Origin: Leptotrichia sp. HSP-536
GTDB lineage: Bacteria; Fusobacteriota; Fusobacteriia; Fusobacteriales; Leptotrichiaceae
Direction of reading: 5' to 3'
Length of the DNA stretch: 64,000 nucleotides
Assembly (NCBI RefSeq): GCF_041199985.1
Contig: NZ_CP165647.1
Coordinates: forward strand, 1,612,001 to 1,676,000
Shown here: positions 1 to 8,646 of the stretch, piece after piece
Position numbering within the stretch: position 1 is the first letter of the stretch
How the letters are laid out: every line of letters starts with the position of its first letter
Notes under the pieces: model-generated
The model's database searches: none
Seen by the model: the letters and a program-made list of their open reading frames with translations, nothing else
What the model was told of the DNA's origin: nothing
Translations under genes and position numbers: made by a program

Positions 1-833
1 AATATGGTGTAGACAGAAATTATCCTGAAGCAATTTATAATCTTGCTGTACTTTTAAAACAAGAAGGAAATACGGCAGAAGCTGAAAAGTTAATGGCGAA
101 GCTTCCAAGAACTGCACGAGCAACGGCAGGAAGACAACAGATGCAAATGAGACAAATAAGAATGAGACCAGGCGCTGAAGCATATAACAGAGGTGTAGAC
201 TTAATAAAAGCAAAACGATATAACGAAGCAAAAGCTGAATTTGAAAAAGCTTATAATGCAGGAATAAAAGAAGCTGATGTCCGTATCGCGCTTTTGAACA
301 AGCAATTAAAAAATAATGATGATGCTGTAAAATGGTTTCAAAAAGCTGCAAAACGTGGCATAAAAGAAGCTAATTATGAAATTGGAGCGATTTTATACGA
401 AGGAGGAAAACAGTCAGAATCACGTCCATATTTAGTAAAATCATATAATTCAGGAAATAAGGCAATGGCTATGCCGATTGCAATGTCATATCATCAGCAA
501 AATAATATGGCAGAAGCTCTAAAATGGTACAAAATCGCCGCTAAAAATGGAGACAAAAATGCTGCAGCCGCTGTTGAAAAAATTGAAAAAGGCGGAGCTA
601 TTAACAGTAGTAATAACAATAAAAAAGATAATGATAAACAGCAAGTAAAACCGATTTTAAGAAATAACGATTCTTCTCCAAGTTTAACAGAAAGCACTCT
701 TGATAGTATTAGAAGCAAAAATAAAGCTGAAGAAGAAACAAAAATTATTGAAAAACAAATCGAAAATCAGCATCAAGAAAAATCTCAAAGTGTTGATGAT
801 ATCATGAAAAGAAAACAGGAAGAATATAAATAA
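1..833 (+). CDS. TPR/Sel1-like repeat protein, 5' end missing
   Basis: The reading frame is open from base 3 to the TAA at 831-833 with no stop, so the gene starts outside the window. The protein has repeated helical hairpins of the Sel1/TPR type (for example AEALKWYKIAAKNGDKNAA near residue 150 of the portion after the first Met at 93). A K/E/Q/N-rich, probably disordered tail follows. Such repeats are protein-protein interaction scaffolds; no catalytic motif is visible and I infer no specific role. The tail is unlike the repeats and may be a linker or coiled coil. The metK promoter begins six bases after the stop. Confidence 0.8.
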   Translation, partial: YGVDRNYPEAIYNLAVLLKQEGNTAEAEKLMAKLPRTARATAGRQQMQMRQIRMRPGAEAYNRGVDLIKAKRYNEAKAEFEKAYNAGIKEADVRIALLNKQLKNNDDAVKWFQKAAKRGIKEANYEIGAILYEGGKQSESRPYLVKSYNSGNKAMAMPIAMSYHQQNNMAEALKWYKIAAKNGDKNAAAAVEKIEKGGAINSSNNNKKDNDKQQVKPILRNNDSSPSLTESTLDSIRSKNKAEEETKIIEKQIENQHQEKSQSVDDIMKRKQEEYK

Positions 834-838
834 TTTTA

Positions 839-867
839 TTGACATTTTAAAAAAAATAGGATATACT
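839..867 (+). promoter_or_regulatory. Sigma70-type promoter of the metK leader
   Basis: TTGACA (839-844), a 17-bp spacer and TATACT (862-867) form a near-consensus promoter. Predicted transcription start is near 874, giving a leader of about 270 nt that contains the SAM riboswitch. Confidence 0.8.
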
Positions 868-954
868 GTTTCTATATTAGATTACTAAGTTAGTAAACTT
901 ATATTTAAAACAATGTTAATATGCATCTTAAACCAAAAACAATTTAATAATAAA

Positions 955-1049
955 CTTATCAAGAGAGATATTAGGGACCGGCCCGTTTTAAGTATCCAGC
1001 AACCTGTATTAACAAGGTGCTAATTCCGGCATGTGAATGCGAAGATAAG
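955..1049 (+). ncRNA. SAM-I (S-box) riboswitch aptamer
   Basis: P1 is formed by CTTATC (955-960) and GATAAG near 1043-1049. Between them are the family's conserved blocks: AAGAGAGA after P1, AGGGACCGGCCCG (kink-turn/P2 region), CAGCAACC, and AAGGTGCTAATTCC in the P3/P4 core. Order and spacing match the S-box class. It lies directly upstream of metK, a classic S-box target: SAM binding should stabilise the aptamer and allow the terminator at 1060-1085 to form. Confidence 0.93.
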
Positions 1050-1059
1050 AATTTTTATT

Positions 1060-1085
1060 CTCTTCCTAGCAGGAAGAGTTTTTTA
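1060..1085 (+). terminator. Riboswitch expression platform: intrinsic terminator
   Basis: CTCTTCCT (1060-1067) pairs with AGGAAGAG (1071-1078) around a three-base loop, followed by TTTTTT. The 3' side of P1 and bases after it (GAAG..AGAAT, 1041-1052) can pair with ATTCTCTTC, a plausible antiterminator, so this should be a transcriptional OFF switch at high SAM. Confidence 0.85.
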
Positions 1086-1146
1086 TTATTAACACCATAT
1101 GATTTAAGACATCAAACAGGAACTAGAAAAATTAGGAGGAAATAAA

Positions 1147-2301
1147 ATGACTAAGAAAATTTACTTTACATCGGAATTTGTATCACCTGGACATCCAGAT
1201 AAAATCTGTGATCAAATTTCAGATTCAATATTAGATGCCTGCCTTGCAGATGATGAAAATTCAAGAGTAGCATGTGAAACATTTGCAACTACTGGACTTG
1301 TAGTTGTTGGAGGAGAAATTACTACTAAAACTTATGTAGATGTACAAAAAATAGTAAGAGATAAAATTTCAGAAATTGGATATAGACCTGGAATGGGATT
1401 TGATTCTGACTGTGGCGTGTTAAATACTATTCATTCTCAGTCGCCTGATATTTCAATGGGAGTTGATACAGGAGGAGCTGGAGATCAAGGTATTATGTTT
1501 GGAGGGGCAGTTAATGAAACCGAAGAATTAATGCCTTTGGCACTTGTATTGTCGCGTGGAATTATTCAAAAATTAACTGAAATCACAAGAAATGGAACGC
1601 TTTCTTGGGCAAGACCAGATGCGAAGGCTCAAGTTACATTGGCTTATGACGAAAATGGAAGCTTATTGAATGTTGATACAGTTGTTTTGTCTGTGCAGCA
1701 TGATGAAGATGTTACAAACGGACAAATTGTAGAGGAACTAAAAGAGCTTGTAATAAAACCTGTGTTAGAAAAATATGACTTGAATATTGAAAATGTGAGA
1801 AAATTCCATATTAATCCAACAGGAAGATTTGTAATCGGAGGTCCTCACGGAGATTCTGGATTAACTGGAAGAAAAATTATAATTGACACTTATGGAGGGT
1901 ATTTTAGACACGGTGGTGGAGCATTTTCTGGAAAAGACCCATCAAAAGTTGACAGATCGGCAGCTTATGCAGCCAGATGGATTGCCAAAAATATTGTTTC
2001 AGCAGGATTTGCCACAAAATGTGAAGTTCAATTATCGTATGCAATCGGTGTTGCAGAACCTGTATCAATTCGTGTAGAAACATTTGGGACTGGGACAGTT
2101 GAAGAAACAAGAATTGAAGAAGCTGTTGAAAAATTATTTGACTTGACACCAAATGGAATTGAAAAATCTTTAAACTTAAGAAAACCTTCATTTAGATATC
2201 AGGATTTAGCAGCTTTCGGACATATAGGAAGAACTGATATTGATTTACCTTGGGAAAGACTAGATAAAGTTGAAAGATTAAAAAAAGAATTGGAAGAATA
2301 A
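1147..2301 (+). CDS. metK: S-adenosylmethionine synthetase
   Basis: Makes S-adenosylmethionine from ATP and methionine in the cytosol. The 384-aa length is typical. Visible family signatures are GHPDKICDQISD near residue 14 (ATP/Mg binding), GAGDQGIMFGGA near 117, and the glycine-rich loop GGGAFSGKDPSKVDRSAAY near 255. The RBS AGGAGGA is at 1134-1140. Expression is predicted to be repressed by its own product through the SAM-I riboswitch and terminator in the leader. It forms a single-gene unit, with a terminator hairpin at 2404-2450 and the porin gene convergent beyond it. Confidence 0.97.
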   Translation: MTKKIYFTSEFVSPGHPDKICDQISDSILDACLADDENSRVACETFATTGLVVVGGEITTKTYVDVQKIVRDKISEIGYRPGMGFDSDCGVLNTIHSQSPDISMGVDTGGAGDQGIMFGGAVNETEELMPLALVLSRGIIQKLTEITRNGTLSWARPDAKAQVTLAYDENGSLLNVDTVVLSVQHDEDVTNGQIVEELKELVIKPVLEKYDLNIENVRKFHINPTGRFVIGGPHGDSGLTGRKIIIDTYGGYFRHGGGAFSGKDPSKVDRSAAYAARWIAKNIVSAGFATKCEVQLSYAIGVAEPVSIRVETFGTGTVEETRIEEAVEKLFDLTPNGIEKSLNLRKPSFRYQDLAAFGHIGRTDIDLPWERLDKVERLKKELEE

Positions 2302-2403
2302 AAAAGACTATCTTAATTAAATAGATTATAAATAGAAATCCTAGATAAAAAACTCATATTTTAATCGGACGAAGTTGTCTTTGAATAAAATATTGTGTAC
2401 AGC

Positions 2404-2450
2404 AAACTGCATCTCAAACCCTGGATACAAGATAGAAGATGCAGTTTTTT
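2404..2450 (+). terminator. Intrinsic terminator downstream of metK
   Basis: AAACTGCATCT (2404-2414) is complementary to AGATGCAGTTT (2437-2447) and is followed by further T residues. The 22-nt loop is unusually large and the hairpin is about 100 nt after the metK stop, so part of 2302-2450 could be a stable 3' UTR or small RNA. Nothing else was recognised in 2302-2639. Confidence 0.6.
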
Positions 2451-2639
2451 TGATTGTGCTTGAAAATTCACAATCCATGTTATTTTTAACATTTTTCTTA
2501 ATTTTAAAAATTAAATAAAATTGATATTTGTTATTTTCACTTTTGAAAAAACTTAATAAAAATTTATTATCTTGATATTTTTTATATGAAATTTATTTAA
2601 AATTAAATATTTTTAAATTTTGTATTCTATTAATTATCA

Positions 2640-4001
2640 TTAAAACCAAACTTCTGTTTGAATTCCGAATAATACTCCTTGGCTATGACTCTTACCATCT
2701 AAATCTTTTCTTATATTTTTCTTATCTCCAAAACCATGTCCATAAGTTACAAATGCTCTTAGTTCAGGACGTCCCCAGAAGTTTTCAGTATCAAGTTTTA
2801 GAGTAGGTGCCACCGTTAATTTGAATAACCCACTGTTATAATCTGTTTTCCCTTGATGAACTTTAACATAATCAATTCCTGTTTCATATTGCATAGCAAA
2901 ATAATTTGTTATAGGATTAGTAGCTCGCACTCCTGCTGTTATCCAGTGCTGACTTAAATTTTTAGTTCCCAAGAAATTTTTATCGTATCTATACCCTAAT
3001 TCAGGCATAATTTGCCAGCTATCTGAAAGATTAGACTGTCCATATGTGATTAAATTTAAAGAAACAGCATCTTTTCTGTTATTCCCTGACCATGAAGATG
3101 CTCTTCCTAATCCATTTGCAGCTCCAAGTCCTACTCCACTTTGCAATACAATTTTAGAAGACCCATTATCATTAAGTCCATAGAACCCTGGTAAACTATA
3201 GCTAACTGATCCTTGTGTACCCCATCTAGCTGTATGTTTATCTTTAGTAGCAGAATCTGGTCTCATTGCATGTCCTGCTAATTCAAATGTCCAAGGACCT
3301 GTCGAATATTTACTATGTAGTGTATACTCTGGATGAACTCCGGAATCTGTTGCTACTATAGCCACATCAGCTGTTCCCGAACCAAGTTTTATATTTTGAA
3401 TCCCTGCTCCTGTTCCTGAAAAATCTTTAATATAGTAGTCATTTATATGTATATCTTCTCTAGCATAATATCTTTTTCCAGCCCAATATGTAACTCCATC
3501 ATTTGGCGTTATATCAACATAAAATTGTCTAGTTTTAAATGAATCGTTTTCAGCACCATTACCTCCTCTTCCTGCGGTCCATGTATTGTATTCATTTCCT
3601 GAACCTGATTTTGTTGAAAACATATAGTGAACTGAACCTTGAGATCCATTTATATCAAACTTTTTCACTAATTCCATTTCTGCATATGTGTCATCCTCAT
3701 TACCAAGTCTATATTTAGAGGTGAAATCTCCTGCTTCCACTTGAAATGCCTTTCCTTTTTCTCCCTGTTGATCTATAAGAAAACCTGCTCTTCCATACCC
3801 GTGGAATTCAAACCCATCAGTTATGCTTGCCATATTAAACGATGATGAGGCACGTTTTTCAGATGCTTGTTTTACTAGTTCTTGCTTCGTTTCCTTTAAT
3901 TCTTTCTCCAGTCTCTCAACTCTTTCTTCCAGCGTTTCCGCATTTGCAAATGTACATGCTAGTAGAAACGCTGTTAATGCTAAAAGCCATTTTTTTTTCA
4001 T
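2640..4001 (-). CDS. LamB/OprB-type carbohydrate porin
   Basis: Outer-membrane beta-barrel of 453 aa. A Sec signal peptide (MKKKWLLALTAFLLACTFANA) is followed by a short coiled coil (LEERVERLEKELKETKQEL). The barrel begins with FEFHGYGRAGF, the usual start of maltoporin-like barrels, and ends VLFGIQTEVWF with the C-terminal aromatic needed for Omp85 insertion. The coiled coil before the barrel may trimerise the protein or span the periplasm. Sugar specificity cannot be read from sequence. It is monocistronic with its own promoter and a leader palindrome. RBS GGAGG precedes the ATG. Confidence 0.88.
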   Translation of the reverse strand: MKKKWLLALTAFLLACTFANAETLEERVERLEKELKETKQELVKQASEKRASSSFNMASITDGFEFHGYGRAGFLIDQQGEKGKAFQVEAGDFTSKYRLGNEDDTYAEMELVKKFDINGSQGSVHYMFSTKSGSGNEYNTWTAGRGGNGAENDSFKTRQFYVDITPNDGVTYWAGKRYYAREDIHINDYYIKDFSGTGAGIQNIKLGSGTADVAIVATDSGVHPEYTLHSKYSTGPWTFELAGHAMRPDSATKDKHTARWGTQGSVSYSLPGFYGLNDNGSSKIVLQSGVGLGAANGLGRASSWSGNNRKDAVSLNLITYGQSNLSDSWQIMPELGYRYDKNFLGTKNLSQHWITAGVRATNPITNYFAMQYETGIDYVKVHQGKTDYNSGLFKLTVAPTLKLDTENFWGRPELRAFVTYGHGFGDKKNIRKDLDGKSHSQGVLFGIQTEVWF

Positions 4002-4033
4002 GATAAATCCTCCAAATATTTTTATTTTTATTT

Positions 4034-4051
4034 ATTAACTTTAAAGTTAAT
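4034..4051. promoter_or_regulatory. Perfect 18-bp palindrome in porin leader
   Basis: ATTAACTTTAAAGTTAAT is a perfect inverted repeat located about 33 bp upstream of the porin ATG and about 85 bp downstream of the predicted start site. It could be an operator (roadblock type) or an RNA hairpin. No regulator is identified. Confidence 0.4.
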
Positions 4052-4142
4052 TTACAAAATAAACTAAGTATTTGTACTTTTATAAATTTAAAATTCCTTT
4101 CCAATATTTATAAATAATACTTTTTTTATTCTTTATGCACTA

Positions 4143-4170
4143 AGTATACCTTAATTTTTTCTATTGTCAA
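4143..4170 (-). promoter_or_regulatory. Promoter of porin gene
   Basis: On the minus strand TTGACA (4170-4165), a 16-bp spacer and TATACT (4148-4143). This gives a leader of about 135 nt. The rest of 4002-4531 is AT-rich with small inverted repeats (see 4336-4377) and the V-ATPase terminator. Confidence 0.7.
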
Positions 4171-4335
4171 TACTTATACGTAAATCTTTTTTAAAAAATT
4201 ATAATTTTATAATCAAATATTACTAGAATATATCTGAAAACTCAAAAGTAATAATATTTTTAATAATTATTAAATAATACTCTTATTCTAAACCTCTATT
4301 TGAAAAAAAGAAATAATTTCCTATTTGCTTTCTGA

Positions 4336-4377
4336 CAAGGAGTTTTGACCCTTACTAAACGGAATTATAAAAACTCC
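4336..4377. repeat. Small inverted-repeat element, divergent relative of MITE core
   Basis: GGAGTTTT (4339-4346) is complementary to AAAACTCC (4370-4377). The segment GACAAGGAGTTTTGACCCTT resembles 43718-43738 (GACAAGGGGTCTTGATCCCT) and the central hairpin of the MITEs at 10867 and 19480. The relationship is by eye only. Confidence 0.35.
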
Positions 4378-4437
4378 ATTATTTTAATGGGGTATAATTA
4401 ATTAGTTGATACCATTACTCTGATACAACAAAAGAAA

Positions 4438-4480
4438 ACTTAAAAGGATTGACTCCTGCTCTATACAGAAACCAATCCTT
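4438..4480 (-). terminator. Terminator of the V-ATPase operon
   Basis: Read on the minus strand, AAGGATTG (4480-4473) and CAATCCTT (4451-4444) form a stem with a 21-nt loop, followed by a T-rich run. It lies about 50 bp after the stop of the last operon gene. Confidence 0.6.
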
Positions 4481-4531
4481 GTTAGTTTGTTAATTTTAAT
4501 TTTATATCCAACTTTTCGAGAGTTGATTCAT

Positions 4532-5170
4532 TTATGCTTTTTCAGCCATCATATCCTTAACTTTCATAAGTCTTGTGATACTTGATCTTTCATTTTCATC
4601 AAGTTTCATTTGAATATAACGGATTGTTTCTTCAAGCTGTGGAATTGTCATATATTCCAATGCATTTACACGCCGTCTTGTTTTTTCGACTTCATCTGCC
4701 ATAAGCTGACATGCCTTTTCGATTTCTGCCAGTTCCAGCAAGTCTTTCATTACTCGATTCAAGCCATCAACAGCATCATCCAAATCAGCAGATGTTTGAG
4801 CATATCCGTAAGGATAAGATACTTCTGCATTTTCCATATCTCTATTAAAAGTCATTGTTGGCACAATTACGCTCATTACATTTTTAGTTTTTATATCTGC
4901 TAAAAGTTTATCTTCCGAATATGCAATAGCATTTTCTAGCATTTCATCAGACATTACCCCTCTTGCAAGTAAAAAATCCTTAAATGAATTTTGCAATTTC
5001 CCTTCCACTTCCTCACGTAATTTTCTATTCTGTTTTATTAAAATAATAAATTGTCGCATAAGTTCGTCTTGCTTGTCCTTTAACAGTTTATGTCCACTTT
5101 TAGCAGTTTTTAGACGTATCTTTAAACGGCTCAGCTCCATTCTTGTAGGATTTACATTTAATCTTGCCAT
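4532..5170 (-). CDS. V-type ATPase subunit D (central stalk)
   Basis: Central-stalk rotor subunit of the V/A-type ATPase (NtpD/AtpD family), 212 aa, normal length. It begins with the family signature LNVNPTRMELSRLKIRLKTAKSGHKLLKDKQDELM, here split as NPTRMELSRLKIRLK and GHKLLKDKQDEL, which forms the long N-terminal helix of the antiparallel coiled coil. The C-terminal helix is RRRVNALEYMTIPQL. It couples ATP hydrolysis in the A3B3 head to rotation of the K ring. Last gene of the operon, two bases after subunit B, with RBS GGAG. Confidence 0.95.
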   Translation of the reverse strand: MARLNVNPTRMELSRLKIRLKTAKSGHKLLKDKQDELMRQFIILIKQNRKLREEVEGKLQNSFKDFLLARGVMSDEMLENAIAYSEDKLLADIKTKNVMSVIVPTMTFNRDMENAEVSYPYGYAQTSADLDDAVDGLNRVMKDLLELAEIEKACQLMADEVEKTRRRVNALEYMTIPQLEETIRYIQMKLDENERSSITRLMKVKDMMAEKA

Positions 5171-5172
5171 AG

Positions 5173-6552
5173 TTATTCATCTCCTGCAGGCAAATATTTT
5201 TCCAAATATTCGTCTCTAATTCTTTTCAACTCTGTTCTTGGTAATATTTTTAGTAAATCCCATCCTAAATTTAAAGTATCTTCAATAGTTCTGTTATTGT
5301 CAAACCCTTGAGCCACATATTGTTCTTCAAATGCAGTTGTAAATTTAACAAACGCCTTATCAGTTTCAGATAATGCTGATTCTCCCAAGATTACCGCTAG
5401 TTCCTTTGCTTCCTTACCAGTCGCATAAGCCGCAAATAATTGGTTCATCGTATCCGCATGATCTTCTCTAGTTTTTCCTTTTCCAATCCCTTTATCCTTC
5501 AGTCTTGAAAGTGACGGCAAAACATTTATTGGAGGCATTAAGTTCTGTTTGTATAAATCTCTTGACAAGATTATTTGCCCCTCTGTAATATATCCAGTCA
5601 AATCTGGAATTGGGTGAGTTTTATCATCTTCAGGCATTGTCAAAATTGGTATTTGCGTAATTGATCCTTCACGCCCTTTAATTCTTCCTGCTCTTTCGTA
5701 AATTGTAGATAAGTCAGTATACAAGTATCCAGGATATCCTCTTCTTCCAGGAACTTCTTTTCTTGCTGCCGAAACTTCCCTTAACGCTTCACAATAATTA
5801 GTCAAGTCAGTCAAAATTACAAGTACATGCATTCCTTTTTCAAATGCCAAGTATTCTGCACAAGTAAGTGCCATTTTTGGTGTAGACAGACGTTCAATTG
5901 CAGGATCGTTAGCCAAATTCATAAACAATACTGCCCTATCTATTGCTCCAGTTTTTATAAAGTCTTCCGTAAACGTCTGAGCCTCTTCAAATGTAATTCC
6001 AATCGCTCCAAATACTACCGCAAATTTTGAATCTGTTCCCAAAACTTTTGCCTGTCTTGCGATTTGAAGCGCCAGTTCTGCATGTGGAAGCCCTGAACCA
6101 GAGAAAATTGGTAATTTTTGCCCTCTAACAAGGGTATTTAAGCCGTCAATCGCAGAAACTCCTGTTTGAATAAATTCTGACGGATAATCACGCGCAACTG
6201 GATTTATAGCCGTTCCATTTATATCCAATGTCTTTTCAGGAATTATTTTTGGTCCATTATCTTTTGGCCGTCCCAATCCATCAAATACACGCCCTATCAT
6301 ATCTTCTGATACTCCAAGCGATAAAGGTCTACCCAAAAATCTTACTTTTGAATCCTTTAAATTAATTCCAGCCGAATTTTCAAATAACTGTACTACTGCT
6401 TTATCGCCATTTACTTCAAGCACACGTCCACGACGAAGTTCCCCATTTTGTGTTTCAATTTCAACAAGTTCCTCATATTTTATTCCTTCAACACCTTCAA
6501 CAACCATCAATGGTCCTACTATTTCCTTGATAGTTTTGTATTCCTTAAGCAT
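5173..6552 (-). CDS. V-type ATPase subunit B (regulatory head subunit)
   Basis: Non-catalytic nucleotide-site subunit of the A3B3 head (NtpB/AtpB), 459 aa. An N-terminal beta-barrel is followed by the nucleotide-binding-fold core, recognisable from the stretches PIFSGSGLPHAELALQIARQ and EVPGRRGYPGYLYTDLSTIYERAGR. The canonical Walker A GxxxxGKT is absent, as expected for B. The start overlaps the end of subunit A by eight bases (ATGCTTAA), consistent with translational coupling and near-equal A and B production. Confidence 0.96.
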   Translation of the reverse strand: MLKEYKTIKEIVGPLMVVEGVEGIKYEELVEIETQNGELRRGRVLEVNGDKAVVQLFENSAGINLKDSKVRFLGRPLSLGVSEDMIGRVFDGLGRPKDNGPKIIPEKTLDINGTAINPVARDYPSEFIQTGVSAIDGLNTLVRGQKLPIFSGSGLPHAELALQIARQAKVLGTDSKFAVVFGAIGITFEEAQTFTEDFIKTGAIDRAVLFMNLANDPAIERLSTPKMALTCAEYLAFEKGMHVLVILTDLTNYCEALREVSAARKEVPGRRGYPGYLYTDLSTIYERAGRIKGREGSITQIPILTMPEDDKTHPIPDLTGYITEGQIILSRDLYKQNLMPPINVLPSLSRLKDKGIGKGKTREDHADTMNQLFAAYATGKEAKELAVILGESALSETDKAFVKFTTAFEEQYVAQGFDNNRTIEDTLNLGWDLLKILPRTELKRIRDEYLEKYLPAGDE

Positions 6553-8320
6553 TTGCTACACCTCCTTTATTTACAAGTTCATCAATTTCTTTTTCCAATT
6601 CTTTTGCTATTTCTTCAATTTTTCCTAACTCTGCCTCAGGTAAATATTTTGCTCTTGCAATTCTTTCTCTTACAGGCATTGCAACGATTTCATTTAAATA
6701 AGCTCCATTTTCAAGTCCTCTTAATCCCTCGTCATAGAATTTTAATACTATATCAAGCATTTTATCCTGTTTTTCAAGCGAAGTATAAGTATCTGACTCC
6801 ATAAATGCATTTTGCTGCAAGTAATCTTCCCTTATAGATTTTGCAATTTCCAGTTTAAGCTGATCTTTTTCTGACAAAGTATCCTTACCAACCAGTCTAA
6901 CTATTTCCTGTAGACTGTTTTCTTCTTGTAATAATGAAATTGCACGTGCTCTATTTTTAGAAAATTCAGGCCCTACATTCTGATTCATCCAATTATCAAC
7001 TTTAGCTTGATACAATGAGTATGAATTTAACCAGTTAATTGCTGGGAAGTGACGTCTATACGCCAGATTTGCATCTAATCCCCAGAATACCTTAACAATA
7101 CGAAGTGTAGCCTGAGATACTGGCTCTGAAATATCTCCACCTGGAGGAGAAACAGCTCCGATAACTGTTAATGCCCCTTCTCTTCCATCTTTCCCTAGAC
7201 AGATTACTTTTCCTGCCCTTTCATAAAACTCTGCAGCTCTTGAACCTAGATAAGCTGGATATCCTTCATCTCCTGGCATTTCTTCAAGCCGTCCAGACAT
7301 TTCCCTAAGCGCTTCTGCCCATCTTGAAGTAGAATCCGCCATTATTGCCACCGAATATCCCATATCCCTAAAATATTCTGCAATTGTAATTCCAGTATAA
7401 ATACTAGCTTCTCTGGCTGCAACTGGCATATTTGAAGTATTTGCTATAAGTACAGTTCTTTTCATTAGTGATTGTCCTGTTTTTGGATCGATTATTTCTG
7501 GAAATTCCATAAGAACGTCTGTCATCTCATTTCCACGCTCTCCACATCCTACGTACACTATAATTTCAGCATCTGCCCATTTAGCCATTTGGTGCTGCAC
7601 AACGGTTTTTCCAGATCCAAAAGGTCCTGGTACACATGCAGTTCCACCTTTTGTTACAGGAAAGAATGTATCAATTACTCTTTGCCCTGTAATCAATGGT
7701 GCTTCTGGATTTAATTTCTGCTTGTATTTTCTTCCACGTCTTACTGGCCATTTTTGCATCATTTGGACTTCTATCAATTCACCTTTTTCTGTTTCAATAA
7801 CCGCAATTGTATCAACTACTGTGTAGCTTCCACTTTTAATAGTTTTCAAAGTTCCTTTAATTCCTGCTGGAACCATAATTTTATGGCTTACAACTGAAGT
7901 TTCCTGAACAGTTCCCAGAATATCTCCAGTTTCAACTTCTGCTCCAGTAGACAAAACAGGCTCAAATTCCCATCTTTTATCTCTATTTAAAGGATTTACT
8001 TCTACCCCTTTATCCAAAAAATCTCCTGCTATTTCCTGATATTCCTTTAGTGGACGCTGAATTCCATCAAACATCGCTTCAATAAGCCCAGGCCCCAATT
8101 CAACACTCAAAGGCTCTCCAGTTGTAAAAACCTCTTCTCCTGGACCAATTCCAGATGTTTCTTCATATACTTGAATAGAAGCCTGGTCGCCTCTCATTTC
8201 AATAATTTCACCTATCAACTTTTTCTCTGAAACTCTTACCACGTCATATACATTGGCATTTTCCATACCTTCTGCGACAACAAGAGGTCCAGATACTTTT
8301 ATTATTTTTCCTGTTTTCAA
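6545..8320 (-). CDS. V-type ATPase catalytic subunit A
   Basis: Catalytic ATP-hydrolysing subunit, 591 aa. The Walker A is GPFGSGKT near residue 234, preceded by the V/A-specific bulge (non-homologous region, about residues 115-190). GERGNEMTDVL and the SRWAEALREMSGRLEEMPGDEGYPAYL segment are also visible. It starts with TTG at 8320, eight bases after the RBS AAGGAG; no ATG gives a better fit. In the membrane complex it works with subunit B to drive (or be driven by) Na+ movement through I and K. Confidence 0.96.
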   Translation of the reverse strand: MKTGKIIKVSGPLVVAEGMENANVYDVVRVSEKKLIGEIIEMRGDQASIQVYEETSGIGPGEEVFTTGEPLSVELGPGLIEAMFDGIQRPLKEYQEIAGDFLDKGVEVNPLNRDKRWEFEPVLSTGAEVETGDILGTVQETSVVSHKIMVPAGIKGTLKTIKSGSYTVVDTIAVIETEKGELIEVQMMQKWPVRRGRKYKQKLNPEAPLITGQRVIDTFFPVTKGGTACVPGPFGSGKTVVQHQMAKWADAEIIVYVGCGERGNEMTDVLMEFPEIIDPKTGQSLMKRTVLIANTSNMPVAAREASIYTGITIAEYFRDMGYSVAIMADSTSRWAEALREMSGRLEEMPGDEGYPAYLGSRAAEFYERAGKVICLGKDGREGALTVIGAVSPPGGDISEPVSQATLRIVKVFWGLDANLAYRRHFPAINWLNSYSLYQAKVDNWMNQNVGPEFSKNRARAISLLQEENSLQEIVRLVGKDTLSEKDQLKLEIAKSIREDYLQQNAFMESDTYTSLEKQDKMLDIVLKFYDEGLRGLENGAYLNEIVAMPVRERIARAKYLPEAELGKIEEIAKELEKEIDELVNKGGVANA

Positions 8321-8337
8321 TGAATTTCTCCTTTCAT

Positions 8338-8646
8338 CTAAAATATATTAGATCCTATCGCTTTTTCAACGTACTCATCTATCTTTTTAAGCCCTATCCC
8401 CAGACTTCCTTGATTATTCGGAATCAAAATAACAGCTGGAAGCACTTCACGATTGTATCTTTCAACGGTACTTTCAACCATAGCTGCAACTTGCTCTGTT
8501 ACAAAGATAATACCATAGTTATTACTTGCCATTTCATCTATTGTACTTCTTGCCTCTTCCTTTGTAATAACTGGATACACGTCAATTCCCAATGCCTTAA
8601 ATGATAAAATAGAATCTTTATCTCCAACTACACCTATTTTATGCAT
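8338..8646 (-). CDS. V-type ATPase subunit F
   Basis: Small central-stalk subunit (NtpG/AtpF family), 102 aa, with the family N-terminus KIGVVGDKDSILSFKALGIDVYPV. The C-terminal end helix is GLKKIDEYVEKAIG. The ATG at 8646 overlaps the end of subunit C (TATGCATAA), so translation is probably coupled. A GTG at 8655 is an alternative start. It stabilises subunit D on the rotor shaft. Confidence 0.92.
   Translation of the reverse strand: MHKIGVVGDKDSILSFKALGIDVYPVITKEEARSTIDEMASNNYGIIFVTEQVAAMVESTVERYNREVLPAVILIPNNQGSLGIGLKKIDEYVEKAIGSNIF

Noticed and set aside
1904..2191. 95-codon ORF antisense to metK
   Set aside because: Shadow of a strongly conserved gene; L/Q/H-rich composition, no RBS.
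2302..2403. Small RNA between metK and its terminator
   Set aside because: No promoter or conserved structure visible; recorded only as an unusually long 3' UTR.
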